64,000 nt of DNA from Sabulicella glaciei (GCF_026183895.1 NZ_JAPFQI010000018.1:1-64000), one strand, 5' to 3'. Positions 52,698-61,371 are shown, counted from the stretch's first letter. Made by a program: numbers and translations. Notes: generated by a model from the letters alone, not told the origin.

Positions 52698-53402
52698 TCA
52701 GCGCAGGGGGGCGGGGTCGCCGCCCAGGGAACGGGTCAGGGCGATGGCCTCGCGCAGCACCAGCGCGGCGCAGCGCGCCTCGGCCGCCGCGTCGCCGCGG
52801 AACAGTGGCAGGGTGATGCCGACCGAGCCGGCGACGCGCCCCTGCGCATCCAGCACCGGCGCGGCGATGGCCATCACCTCGGGCAGCCTCTCGCCGCGGC
52901 TGATGACGGGAAGCGCAGGGCGGCTTGCCACCTCCATCGCCAGGAGGGCGCGGCCGTGTGCGCCGATGCCGAGCGGCGCCACCTCCCCCACCCTTGCGAC
53001 GGTGCGGACGGGCTGCGGGCTGTCCAGCCGAAACAGGCAGCGCCGCGCCGTGCCCTCGCGCACGAAGAAGGCGGCGCTTTCCTGGCTCTCGACGCGCAGC
53101 CGGTCGAGCGCGGGAAGGACCACCTCTTCCAGCCGCAGCGCCCGGCGGAAGCGCTCGCCCAGCACCAGCAGCTGCGGGCCCAGGGCGAAGGCGCCTGAGG
53201 CCTGCCGCGCAACGAAGCCATGAGCCTCCAGCGTCGCCAGCAGCCGCAGCGCCGTGGACAGATGCAGCCCGGCCCGGCGCGCGATCTCCGCCGGCGGCAG
53301 GCTGCCGTCGTCGTCGGTGAAGGCGGCCAGCAGGGCGAGGGCGCGCTCGACGGCGCGCACCCCGCCATCCGTGTCTCGCTGCGCGGGCATGGCGTCAGGC
53401 AT
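52698..53402 (-). CDS. IclR-family transcriptional regulator
   Basis: 234 residues from ATG 53402; a second ATG at 53390 is possible. N-terminal winged helix (about residues 15-70): VRAVERALALLAAFTDDDGS, PPAEIARRAGLHLSTALRLL, then the IclR effector domain, with LVLGERFRRALRLEEVVLPA, and a GAF-like C-terminal part ending LTRSLGGDPAPLR. It is the first gene of the minus-strand operon and is divergent from TctC at 53491. A perfect 7-base-arm palindrome in the 88-base spacer is the likely operator. Confidence 0.92.
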   Translation of the reverse strand: MPDAMPAQRDTDGGVRAVERALALLAAFTDDDGSLPPAEIARRAGLHLSTALRLLATLEAHGFVARQASGAFALGPQLLVLGERFRRALRLEEVVLPALDRLRVESQESAAFFVREGTARRCLFRLDSPQPVRTVARVGEVAPLGIGAHGRALLAMEVASRPALPVISRGERLPEVMAIAAPVLDAQGRVAGSVGITLPLFRGDAAAEARCAALVLREAIALTRSLGGDPAPLR

Positions 53403-53421
53403 AGGCAGGGCGTAGCACGGG

Positions 53422-53438
53422 CTTTCATCTGATGAAAG
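53422..53438. promoter_or_regulatory. Probable IclR operator in the divergent promoter
   Basis: CTTTCAT, spacer CTG, ATGAAAG: a perfect 17-base palindrome between the iclR-type gene and the divergent tctC gene. It sits 19 bases from the regulator start and would control both operons. Binding is inferred. Confidence 0.6.
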
Positions 53439-53490
53439 TAACTTGCATGGAATGCCACAAGCCCATAGACCGGCCGCAGGAGGAACGCCC

Positions 53491-54453
53491 ATGCCCCCCA
53501 TCGCCCGCCGGATGCTGCTGGCCCTGCCAGCCCTTTCCTGCCCGGCCCTCGCGCAGACGGCGCGGCCCCTGGTGCTGCTGGTGCCCTTCGCGCCGGGCGG
53601 CGCCTCCGACATCGCGGCCCGCGCCTTCTCCAGCCGGATGGCGGAGCGGCAGGGCCGGCCGGTGGTGGTAGAAAACCGCCCTGGCGCGAACGGGCAGTTG
53701 GCGGCTCGCATACTGGCGCGCGCTGCGCCGGACGGGCAGACGCTGCTGGTCGGCTCGATCGGCGTTTTCGCGCTGAACACGGTGCTGTCGCGCAACCCGG
53801 GCTACGACCCGCTCACCGACTTCGCCCCGGTCATGCTCGCCATCACCACACCGAACATCCTAGTGGTAAACACGCGCCGCGTCCCGGCGCGCGACCTGCC
53901 GGGCCTCGTCGCTTGGATGCGTGCCAACCCGGCCGAGGTCAGCCATGCCACCTCCGGCATCGGCTCCTCGCCGCACTTGACGATGGAGCTGTTCACCCAG
54001 CGCACCGGCACCGAGGCGCAGCACGTCCCGGCCCGCGGCGGCGCGACGGCGGTGATGGACCTCGTCGCGGGCACGGTCCCACTTTCCTTCCAGGGACTCG
54101 GCTCGGTGATCGGTCCGGTGCGGGAAGGGCGCCTGCGGGCGCTCTTCGTCACCGCCCCCGCGCGCGCCCCGCTGCTGCCGGACGTGCCGACTGCCGCCGA
54201 GGCGGGGTTGCCAGATTTTGAGGTCGGCTCCTGGCAGGCGGTGATGGCACCAGCCGGCACGCCCGCCGCGATGCGCGCGCAGCTGGCTGAGGAGATCACT
54301 TCCATCCTGCGCGAGCCTGCCGTGTCGGGGCCGCTGGAAGCCGGAGGCTACACGGTCGTCGGCGGCACGCCCGAGGAATACGACGCCTTCCAGCGCGCCG
54401 AGATCGCCCGCTGGCGCCGCGTCGCCGAGGCCTCCGGCATCGTGCTCGATTGA
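53491..54453 (+). CDS. Tripartite tricarboxylate transporter substrate-binding protein (Bug/TctC)
   Basis: 320 residues; ATG 53491 with AGGAGG. Signal MPPIARRMLLALPALSCPAL, ending at ALAQ. Bug motifs: PLVLLVPFAPGGASDIAARA, VVVENRPGANGQLAARILAR, APDGQTLLVG, SHATSGIGSSPHLTMELFTQ. It is the first gene of the plus-strand arm of the IclR regulon; the next TctC gene starts 11 bases after its stop. Confidence 0.93.
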   Translation: MPPIARRMLLALPALSCPALAQTARPLVLLVPFAPGGASDIAARAFSSRMAERQGRPVVVENRPGANGQLAARILARAAPDGQTLLVGSIGVFALNTVLSRNPGYDPLTDFAPVMLAITTPNILVVNTRRVPARDLPGLVAWMRANPAEVSHATSGIGSSPHLTMELFTQRTGTEAQHVPARGGATAVMDLVAGTVPLSFQGLGSVIGPVREGRLRALFVTAPARAPLLPDVPTAAEAGLPDFEVGSWQAVMAPAGTPAAMRAQLAEEITSILREPAVSGPLEAGGYTVVGGTPEEYDAFQRAEIARWRRVAEASGIVLD

Positions 54454-54464
54454 AGGCCCCGACC

Positions 54465-55421
54465 ATGCTTCGCCGCGCGCTGCTGCTCTCGCCCCTCCTC
54501 GCCGCGCCTGTCCTGGCCCAGCCGGCCTGGCCCAGCCGCCCGGTGCGCGTGGTGGTGCCGTTTCCGCCTGGCGGGTCCAACGACGCCATCGCGCGCCCGC
54601 TCGCGGAATCGCTGGCGCGGCAGCTGGGCCAGACCTTCGTGGTGGAGAACCGCGGCGGCGCCGGCAGCACGCTCGGCACGGCGGAGGTGGCGCGCGCTCC
54701 GGCGGACGGGCACGCGCTGCTCGTCACCTCCTCCACCTTCGCCACCTCCGCCGCCGTGCAGCCCACGCCCTATTCCGCCGCGCGCGACCTCCAGGCCGTG
54801 GCGATCGTCGCCGAGGCGCCGCTATTGATGCTGGCCGCCCCCGGCTTCCCCGCCGCGACGATGGACGAAGCCGTCGCGCTGATCCGCTCGCGCCCGGGCG
54901 CCGTCACTTATGGCTCGGCCGGGCCGGGCAGCATTGGCCACATGGCGGGTGCGCTTTTCGCGCTGCACGCGGGCGAGCTGAACACGGTGCATATGCCCTA
55001 TCGCGGCACGGGCCCGGTGCTGAACGACATGCTGGCTGGCACGGTGGACCTCACCTTCACCTCGCTCTCGGCCTCTGCCGGACTGGTCGGGACGGGACGG
55101 CTCAAGCTGCTGGGCTGGACGACGGAAACCGTCGTCGCCGGCTGGCCCGCCGCGCCGACGCCGCACGCCTCGGGCCTGCCGGATTACGAGGCCGGGATCT
55201 GGTGGGCCGCGATCCTGCGGCGCGGCACGCCAGAGGCGATCCGCGAACGGCTGAACGCCGCGATCCGCGCTGCCGTGGCGGAGGCGCGCTTCGCCGCCTC
55301 CCTGGCCAGCGAGGGCGCGACGGCCGGCGTGCTTCCCGCCGACGCCGCCGATGCGCGCATCGGCACCGAGTTGACCAAGTGGCGCGACGTTGCGTCGCAC
55401 GCGAACATTAGGACGGAGTGA
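54465..55421 (+). CDS. Tripartite tricarboxylate transporter substrate-binding protein (Bug/TctC)
   Basis: 318 residues from ATG 54465; a TTG at 54450 overlapping the previous stop is an alternative. Signal LRRALLLSPLLAAPVLAQ. Bug motifs: VRVVVPFPPGGSNDAIARPL, FVVENRGGAGSTLGTAEVAR, APADGHALLV, and VTYGSAGPGSIGHMAGALFA. The two adjacent TctC genes differ clearly, so they are not a recent duplication and may bind different ligands. The SDR gene follows directly. Confidence 0.93.
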   Translation: MLRRALLLSPLLAAPVLAQPAWPSRPVRVVVPFPPGGSNDAIARPLAESLARQLGQTFVVENRGGAGSTLGTAEVARAPADGHALLVTSSTFATSAAVQPTPYSAARDLQAVAIVAEAPLLMLAAPGFPAATMDEAVALIRSRPGAVTYGSAGPGSIGHMAGALFALHAGELNTVHMPYRGTGPVLNDMLAGTVDLTFTSLSASAGLVGTGRLKLLGWTTETVVAGWPAAPTPHASGLPDYEAGIWWAAILRRGTPEAIRERLNAAIRAAVAEARFAASLASEGATAGVLPADAADARIGTELTKWRDVASHANIRTE

Positions 55422-55424
55422 TTT

Positions 55425-56225
55425 ATGGCAGGGCGTTTCGAGGGCAAGGTGGCACTGGTCACCGGCGCGGGATGCGTCGGCCCCGGCTGGGGCAATGGCC
55501 GTGCCATCGCGGTGGGGCTGGCGCGCGAGGGCGCGCTTGTGGTCGGCGTGGACCGTAACCCGGATTCCATGACCGAGACCGCCGAGCGCATCGCCTCCGG
55601 GGGCGGGCGCTTCGAGGCGGACACGCTGGACGTGACCGAAGGCGCTGCCATTGCGCGCCTGGTGTCCGACATCGTGGCACGGCACGGAACGATCGACATC
55701 CTGGTGAACAATGTCGGTGGCTCGGCCGCGGGCGGCCCGGTCGAGATGGCGGAGGATGTGTGGGACCTCCAGATCGACGTGAACCTCAAGAGCGTCTTCC
55801 TGACGCTGAAGCACGTTCTGCCGGTGATGGAGAAGCAGGGCGGCGGCGCGGTGGTGAACCTCGCCTCGACTTCGGGCATACGCTGGACCGGCGCGGCGCA
55901 GGTCGCCTACGCGGCCTCCAAGGCGGGCGTCATTCAGCTCTCGCGCGTGGTGGCTGTGCAGTACGCGCCCAAGGGCATCCGGGTGAACACGGTGGTTCCC
56001 GGGCAGATGCACACGCCGATGGTGGAGGTGCGCTTGGCCGGCCAGCGAGCGGGCGGCGACGTGGAGGCGCTGGTGAAGCAGCGCCTGGCGCGCATCCCGC
56101 TCGGCTTTGCGGGCGATGGGCGGGACACGGCGGCGGCGGTGCTGTTCCTTGCCTCGGACGAGGCGCGCTTCGTGACCGGCACGGAACTGGTGGTGGATGG
56201 CGGCATGTCCGTGCGCTGCGGCTGA
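55425..56225 (+). CDS. SDR-family oxidoreductase
   Basis: 266 residues. Coenzyme motif VALVTGAGCVGPGWGNGRAI has an insertion in the usual TGxxxGxG loop. Then ILVNNVGGSAAGGP (NNxG), the Ser of LASTSGIRWTG and the active Tyr/Lys in VAYAASKAGVIQLSRVVAVQ. The end, FVTGTELVVDGGMSVR, is classical. Immediately downstream of a TctC gene with a 3-base gap, it likely carries out an oxidation of the imported compound in the IclR-controlled pathway. Confidence 0.93.
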   Translation: MAGRFEGKVALVTGAGCVGPGWGNGRAIAVGLAREGALVVGVDRNPDSMTETAERIASGGGRFEADTLDVTEGAAIARLVSDIVARHGTIDILVNNVGGSAAGGPVEMAEDVWDLQIDVNLKSVFLTLKHVLPVMEKQGGGAVVNLASTSGIRWTGAAQVAYAASKAGVIQLSRVVAVQYAPKGIRVNTVVPGQMHTPMVEVRLAGQRAGGDVEALVKQRLARIPLGFAGDGRDTAAAVLFLASDEARFVTGTELVVDGGMSVRCG

Positions 56226-56509
56226 GGCGCGAGACAGTGCCTTCAGCCCAGTGTGATCCCGGCCGTTCGGATCACCTCGAGCGCCGCACGGCACTGAACG
56301 GCCAGCTAGGTCGCGAAGGCCTCGGGCGAGCTGCTTCTGTGATGGGCCTGTGGTCGTCAGGTCCTCCAAATGGTCGTCTTGTCGCAGGTTCGTGCTTCTG
56401 TCCGTGGTCGGCATCGAGGGCCGACACATGATTCGGTCAGGAGGACCGGCAAGCCGATCTGGTCAACGTAGTCGCTGTCCAAGGACAGTGCCACTGCCCC
56501 ATGGAGGCT

Positions 56510-57447
56510 TCACCGTTCTCGCTCCCCGGCGACGGGACTCCAGAGGAGCGGGCGCAGGCGGCCCGGCTTCTCGGTGAACATGATGGCGTTGGAGTCCCGG
56601 CGGACCGCAGCGACCTGCACCGCCTCGCTGGGGTTCTCGAGATACACGATGGTGACGCCGAACTCCTTCACCGTCGCCAGCTGCACCTGCTCAGTGGGGG
56701 AGGGCACCTTGCAAAGAGCGAAGCAGTCCCGCTCGATCGCCAGCATCTGATACTCCTTGCTCGGATCCCAAAGACACCGGATGGCGCAGGCATCTCGCTG
56801 CAAGGCGGCGCGGATGGCCGCATCGCTCGGGTCGGGAACGAATTCCAGCGCAAGCCCGTTCTGCGTCACCGCAGCCAGGCATACCTCCTCGCTGACCGGC
56901 ACGCGCTGGGTCAGGTGGGGAGGGCGAGGCCATCCTGCTGGACCGCCAGAAGCTCAAATTCCTGGCTGGGTTCGGGAAGATACTTGAGGGCCAAGCCGTT
57001 CGCCTTCACGAGTTCGAGCTTCTGGGCCTCGTCCAAGGCTCCAAGCGCTAGGCGCTGCCACTCTGCCTCCGTGATCGCCGCGGCCGCCGGACCCAGCTTC
57101 GCAAGGCAGTCCCGGACCATTCTAAGGGCTACCGCCTGCTCGCTGCGGAGCTTGAAGAGGCGCTCCTCCTCCAGGCGGCGCGACGTGCGGGCCGCGTCGC
57201 GGCGTCTGATGGCTCCGGCCGACACCGCACAGAACTCCAGAAGAAGCGCCAGCTTGCTGTGGGGGACCATCCAGACGCGCTTCTGGCTGTCCCACCGGCC
57301 ACCGTGCTCCTTGATCAGGTCGCGGTGAGCATAGGTGTCGATGGGCGCGCCTGGACGCCCCTCCAGAGGGAAAAGCAGCTCGGCGCGCTGGTTGGCTTCT
57401 GGCGCGGCCGCTGAGTCACGGCGGGGAGAATGGAACCGGTTGGACAT
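56510..57447 (-). pseudogene. Tandem 24-residue-repeat protein (DUF4116-like), frameshifted
   Basis: Two frames join into one product. From ATG 57447: LIKEHGGRWDSQKRVWMVPH (a DUF5710-like start), a helical middle, then repeats SQEFELLAVQQDGLAL; the frame stops at 56911. After a shift of one base the second frame resumes with SEEVCLAAVTQNGLALEFVP, SDAAIRAALQRDACAIRCLW, SKEYQMLAIERDCFALCKVP, TEQVQLATVKEFGVTIVYLE, SEAVQVAAVRRDSNAI. The repeat is about 24 residues: P-S-x-x-V-x-L-A-A-V-x-x-(N/D)-G-x-A. DUF4116 repeats are known from large bacterial proteins of unclear function. Confidence 0.65.
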
Positions 57448-57561
57448 GGGGCAGAGCCTCCAGGGTTCGCCCACCTCCGGGAGTGGGTGGGCGGTCGCCT
57501 CACGCAAAAAGGGTGAGGCGCGAAGGCCCCGCTCGCTGCTTTCCTGCGCCCTGTGCACCCT

Positions 57562-57783
57562 TCAGAAGATCCGCGCCTCGGCGGAGCGGAACGAGGTGGC
57601 TGCGCTCGCCCGGCCTGCGGCCACGTCGGGCCAGAAGCCCGTCTGGGGGCCGCTCGGCGCCGCCGACACGGACCGCACCTGATCCACGATCCCCGCGGCC
57701 GCAATCTGGGCTACGAGCGGAATCGCAGGCACCACCGCGCCGATCACCACCAGCGCCACAATCATCTTCTGCATGGTCTTCAC
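57562..57783 (-). CDS. Small exported or membrane-anchored protein
   Basis: 73 residues from a GTG. KTMQKMIVALVVIGAVVPAI PLVAQIAAAG gives one hydrophobic signal-like segment. The remaining 45 residues (VRSVSAAPSGPQTGFWPDVA, then FRSAEARIF) are polar with one Trp. It is in the same orientation as the repeat protein downstream and the tiny peptide upstream. Confidence 0.45.
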   Translation of the reverse strand: MKTMQKMIVALVVIGAVVPAIPLVAQIAAAGIVDQVRSVSAAPSGPQTGFWPDVAAGRASAATSFRSAEARIF

Positions 57784-57886
57784 CCTTTTCCGGTTTGAGA
57801 TACGAGGTCTGCCCGCATCCCATTGGCCGTGAGGGAGAAGCCGCCCTTCCTGCCGGACGAGTTTCCGCCCGGAGAGCGCGCAACAA

Positions 57887-57910
57887 AAAACCCCGCCTTT
57901 CGGCGGGGCC
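57887..57910 (-). terminator. Intrinsic terminator
   Basis: On the minus strand CCCCGCC, loop GAAA, GGCGGGG is followed by TTTTTTG. It lies just after the 39-residue frame at 57929-58048. Confidence 0.85.
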
Positions 57911-57928
57911 TTTGGGGTTACGAGCGCC

Positions 57929-58048
57929 TCAGCCGTCCAGGCCGGGCTGACGGGGATCCGGCAAGCGGACCTCCCGCAAAGCAGAGCGGGTCACGAGGCC
58001 AAGGGCCAAACTGCCCATGACGACGCCCACGAAGACCACCTCAAACAT
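57929..58048 (-). CDS. 39-residue membrane peptide
   Basis: ATG 58048 is preceded by AGGAGAATGTG. The peptide starts MFEVVFVGVVMGSLALGLVT, one hydrophobic helix, and continues with RSALREVRLPDPRQPGLDG. A strong terminator follows 20 bases later. Ribosome site, membrane helix and terminator together make it credible, although it is below usual gene-calling length. Function unknown. Confidence 0.55.
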   Translation of the reverse strand: MFEVVFVGVVMGSLALGLVTRSALREVRLPDPRQPGLDG

Positions 58049-58220
58049 CACATTCTCCTGTGTGCCTCAGCACCTTCCGGATATGGGGATTGAAGTGCCC
58101 GTTTGCGAACGCCGGGCGCTGCGAAGCCCTTGAAAAAAGACGGTTTATCCCTGCAGAAGAGGCATGGGACCCATCCCGCTCCTGCATGAGCAGGGAACCG
58201 CTTGAGTTCTTCCCGAGCCA

Positions 58221-58526
58221 TCACCGTCCCTGGGCTGCATAAGCTGACCACGCCGTGCGGAGCGTGGTCTTCCTAGCTGGCTGAGCCAGACTGTTTTTCC
58301 ACGCATTCCGCCGCTCATCGGCCTCGATGAGCATCTGCCGCCGCACTCGCAGCTTCTCGTACGGCACGAAGCGGCCAGCTTCGGGATTCTGCTTCATGGC
58401 GAGGTAGGCAACCTCCCGGCTCGGGGACGAGAGGAACTGCAGCGCCATTCTGTCCTTCTGCATCGCGGCCAGGAAAACGGCTTCGCTGGGGTTGGAGAGA
58501 AACGGGATCAGGAAATTACCCAACAA
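58221..58526 (-). CDS. DUF4116-like repeat protein, short
   Basis: Up to 101 residues from a TTG. Two repeats like those of 56510-57447: SEAVFLAAMQKDRMALQFLS and SREVAYLAMKQNPEAGRF. A helical, basic C-terminus follows (VRRQMLIEADERRNAWKNSL). The N-terminus may be missing, since the repeat begins almost at the start. It looks like a satellite or remnant of the larger repeat gene. Confidence 0.5.
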   Translation of the reverse strand: MLGNFLIPFLSNPSEAVFLAAMQKDRMALQFLSSPSREVAYLAMKQNPEAGRFVPYEKLRVRRQMLIEADERRNAWKNSLAQPARKTTLRTAWSAYAAQGR

Positions 58527-58636
58527 GGCGAAGTGTCTGTGTGTGTGGGTGAACGCAATTTAGCTTGATCCAGCTTGGGATCCACACAAGCGGGCTCTGC
58601 CAACGAGAACCGAACTGTTCGGATGCATAGTTGAGC

Positions 58637-60175
58637 CTACCTTCGCAGTCCCGAAAGTGTGGCGTCTACAGTGCTCGAAGCGCAGATCATCATAGCAAGA
58701 CGGCAACTCATGGTTGCGGCGTCTTTGCAGCGGGGGCGGTCCTTCGCCTGCCCGCTGATCCCTGAGCGGATGGCGGCTGAGGGGCTACGAGAGCGCCATT
58801 GAGCAGGAGGAGCCGCGCGGGGAATCAGATGCCCATCAAAGGGGGACTTGCTAAACGCGCTTGCCGCTTCCGAGAGCTTGCCGAGGCGCTCGAGCATCTT
58901 TGGGTGCGCCCCGTAATGCGGGAGCTTCTGCCGAAGATATCGCTCTAGAATAGCCACTTCGTCGTCCCGCCGGCCGAGCTTCCGCAAAATGATGGCTACT
59001 TGCTCGTAGTGAGCCGGAGGAACGCCGTGCCGTTGGTTCTCTGGGTCAGCTTCTACGCGATCGATCAGCTCAAGCCCGAGGCGTAGAGCGTCTTCCAGCC
59101 TGCCGTGGCGCTGGAGTTCCTGAACAACACCCAGAGCGTCCCAGACCAGAACGTTTGAGGCATTCTGGACCTCTTGGTTGAGGGCTTCCGCAGAAAGGCG
59201 AGGCCCGGTCCGCCGCTTGGGAGTGGCTATGGCATCCGTGGCAGCAGCGGCCGGATCTGTAGGAGCCGGCACCGAAAGGCGCCAACCCCGAGGCCGGGCA
59301 GGGACCGGACGCAAGTTTTTGGGTCCTGGATCGGTCACCAAGGACTCAAAGCGAGGGATTCGGATGGGCGTATGAAGGCCGAAGTAGATGGCTTGCGCGA
59401 GCCACGCGTCCTCTAGGGCGCCGTGGCGCTTGTTCTCTCGGAAATGGCCGAAATGCGCAGCCACGCTTTCAAGCCCCGCAGACCCCAGCAGGCCCTGAGC
59501 CCGCCACCCTGCCATGGTGCAGAACACGGAACGCTCCGGCATTGCGACGCCCGCCAGAGCAAACTCCCGGCGGAGGAAGCGCATGTCGAATGGTGCATTG
59601 TGCGCGACGACGAGATCGGCACTTTCAAATAAAGGGAGCAAGTCAGCGAGCTTATCGGCGAAGCGTTGTTGGCGGCTGAGCACCCAGTCATCGTAGCCAT
59701 GCACCGCAGATGCCTTGGGATGGCACGCGCGCTCCGGATTGAAGACGCAATGGGTGTGCTTCACCGCAATTTGTTCCGGCATATGCCGAGTTTCAGCGAG
59801 GATAACGCCTAGGGAAACCACTCTGTCCTCGCAGTGGAGGCCGGTTGTCTCGACGTCCACAAAGAGGATTCGCTCCGGCAAACCCGCGAGCCAGGGTGGC
59901 GGTGTTGGGAGAGCAGAAGGGTCGGCTGTGACAGCTGCCTCAAGGGGCCTTGGTGTGCTTCCCTCTGCGTGCGTTGAATGTCCTAGGTCAGCCGGCGCTG
60001 TCGACGCAGCCTGCAATGTCCCAGCGACTTCCCGATCTTCGGAGACGTGAGCCGGCTCCCCTCGTCTTTCGATGGAGGCGGAGAGCAGCGAGGCTTGGCC
60101 TGGGCTAATAGCCTCGGATGGCCGTCTTGCGAGTATCCGCCCCAGCCAACCGAACACCGCCCCTCCGAGCCTCAA
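58637..60175 (-). CDS. DEDDh exonuclease with helical-repeat C-terminal part
   Basis: 512 residues (TTG 60175; a GTG at 60157 with AGGGG nearby is an alternative). Residues about 100-270 are a DnaQ-like exonuclease: ILFVDVETTGLHCEDRVVSL (Exo I), LVVAHNAPFDMRFLRREFAL (Exo II), RHGALEDAWLAQAIYFGL (Exo III His and Asp). Residues about 345-450 are helical with TPR-like spacing: LGVVQELQRHGRLEDALRLG, QVAIILRKLGRRDDEVAILE. The last 60 residues look degraded. Two broken relatives occur at 21327 and 24902. No polymerase or helicase is adjacent. It could serve in plasmid maintenance or defence. Confidence 0.8.
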   Translation of the reverse strand: MRLGGAVFGWLGRILARRPSEAISPGQASLLSASIERRGEPAHVSEDREVAGTLQAASTAPADLGHSTHAEGSTPRPLEAAVTADPSALPTPPPWLAGLPERILFVDVETTGLHCEDRVVSLGVILAETRHMPEQIAVKHTHCVFNPERACHPKASAVHGYDDWVLSRQQRFADKLADLLPLFESADLVVAHNAPFDMRFLRREFALAGVAMPERSVFCTMAGWRAQGLLGSAGLESVAAHFGHFRENKRHGALEDAWLAQAIYFGLHTPIRIPRFESLVTDPGPKNLRPVPARPRGWRLSVPAPTDPAAAATDAIATPKRRTGPRLSAEALNQEVQNASNVLVWDALGVVQELQRHGRLEDALRLGLELIDRVEADPENQRHGVPPAHYEQVAIILRKLGRRDDEVAILERYLRQKLPHYGAHPKMLERLGKLSEAASAFSKSPFDGHLIPRAAPPAQWRSRSPSAAIRSGISGQAKDRPRCKDAATMSCRLAMMICASSTVDATLSGLRR

Positions 60176-60363
60176 GAGTTCCGAGGCCCGAAGCTAACGC
60201 ATATCCGAAGCACCAGGAGCGAGAAAATCCGAAGGTAGTGGTTTTGGGGAGCTTTCCTGGTCGCGGCCAAAGCCGCCCTGCTCTGGAGCGCCGGACGCTC
60301 TGTTTTGGAGATCTCACTGGAACAGAGCCGCTCTAAGGTAAGCTTGCCAGAAAAGGGAAGCTC

Positions 60364-61263
60364 ATGGTTCAGAAAGGAATGGAAGACGCCCCCAATAGCT
60401 TCGACGGCACGCACGTGTCCGTCCGCCGCTACCTCGAGGAAGCTGTTGTCGGGAGACACTGGGAGCACCAACAGGGAATCCTTCTCGACACTGTCGAGGT
60501 GCTCACCCCCGGCATTCTTGAAGAAGCCAGAAAACGTGGTGACCCGCAGTCCGCTTATAGCTTGGCGCGGGATGCGACGGAGGTTGTCGCGGATATGGAC
60601 TATCACCTGCATCCCAGGGATTTTAATTCCAGCAAGCGAATGAGGATGTGGTGGCACTTGCGGGATCACGTGATCCTCGATCCGGCAGGATCGGAGATCA
60701 GCGAAATCCAGAGGCGGGATCTTGAGGCCAGCGTCAGCGAATACATGGCCCGACCATGGATGTGGCACGACTATCTGGACTGGTGCGTCATAGACGCGCT
60801 CGTGGCCCAGGAGTGGGCGGCGTATCTGCAGTTTGTGCGGGGCCAGCGGTCATTGAGATGGCTGGTCCTGGCTGTAACCGTGGCCCTCTATGGGCTGCCA
60901 ATCCTGGGCCTGAGCTACCTCTTCTCATCGAATTCCAGCTTCACAATCCCTGCGCTGCTCGCATACGCAGCCCTGGTCATCTGGGGGATCTTCGGGCTGG
61001 CCTACCGAACCGTCCTGCGCTTGACGTCGAAGATCTCATCGCCGCGGAACCTCTTGCTCGCCATGCGGGATGCCTACGCATCCCTGGACGGAGCGGTGCT
61101 ATCTCCATCACGGGTGCGGGACGAATTGCGTCTTGCTGCGGAAAAGGGCGTGGGATGGTCGCAGGTGATCTGGCCCGTCATTGATGCTGCTGTCGCCCGC
61201 AATCCGCACGTCTGGCGGGTGGCGCCTCCGCCCGTAAGAGCGGTGTTTCGAAGACGCTCGTAA
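60364..61263 (+). CDS. Membrane protein of unknown function
   Basis: 299 residues; ATG 60364 with AAAAGGGAAG. A soluble N-terminal part (about 160 residues, with RMRMWWHLRDHVILDPAGSE and MARPWMWHDYLDWCVIDALV) leads to two membrane helices, LRWLVLAVTVALYGLPILGL and FTIPALLAYAALVIWGIFGL, then a helical C-terminal domain of 80 residues. Coding quality is high. No family recognised. It is divergent from the exonuclease gene over about 190 bases. Confidence 0.75.
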   Translation: MVQKGMEDAPNSFDGTHVSVRRYLEEAVVGRHWEHQQGILLDTVEVLTPGILEEARKRGDPQSAYSLARDATEVVADMDYHLHPRDFNSSKRMRMWWHLRDHVILDPAGSEISEIQRRDLEASVSEYMARPWMWHDYLDWCVIDALVAQEWAAYLQFVRGQRSLRWLVLAVTVALYGLPILGLSYLFSSNSSFTIPALLAYAALVIWGIFGLAYRTVLRLTSKISSPRNLLLAMRDAYASLDGAVLSPSRVRDELRLAAEKGVGWSQVIWPVIDAAVARNPHVWRVAPPPVRAVFRRRS

Positions 61264-61310
61264 GTCTGCTCCGCGTTCGCCACCGTCGCCGCACCCACGA
61301 GCGCCAGCAT

Positions 61311-61333
61311 GCCCGAAAGCATAGTTTTCGGGC
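61311..61333. repeat. Dispersed palindrome, copy 4
   Basis: Arms GCCCGAAA and TTTCGGGC flank seven bases; outside these the sequence departs from the longer consensus. It lies between the unknown membrane protein and the MOT1-like transporter (both ending here), so it might also work as a bidirectional hairpin. Confidence 0.65.
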
Positions 61334-61371
61334 CTCAAGGCTTCGATGCATGGTGCCGCCTGGCGCAGTGC

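Noticed and set aside
54822-56429. 535-residue minus-strand open frame
   Set aside because: It lies antisense to TctC and SDR genes with clear motifs and its sequence is His/Arg/Gly-rich, typical of a shadow frame in high-GC DNA.
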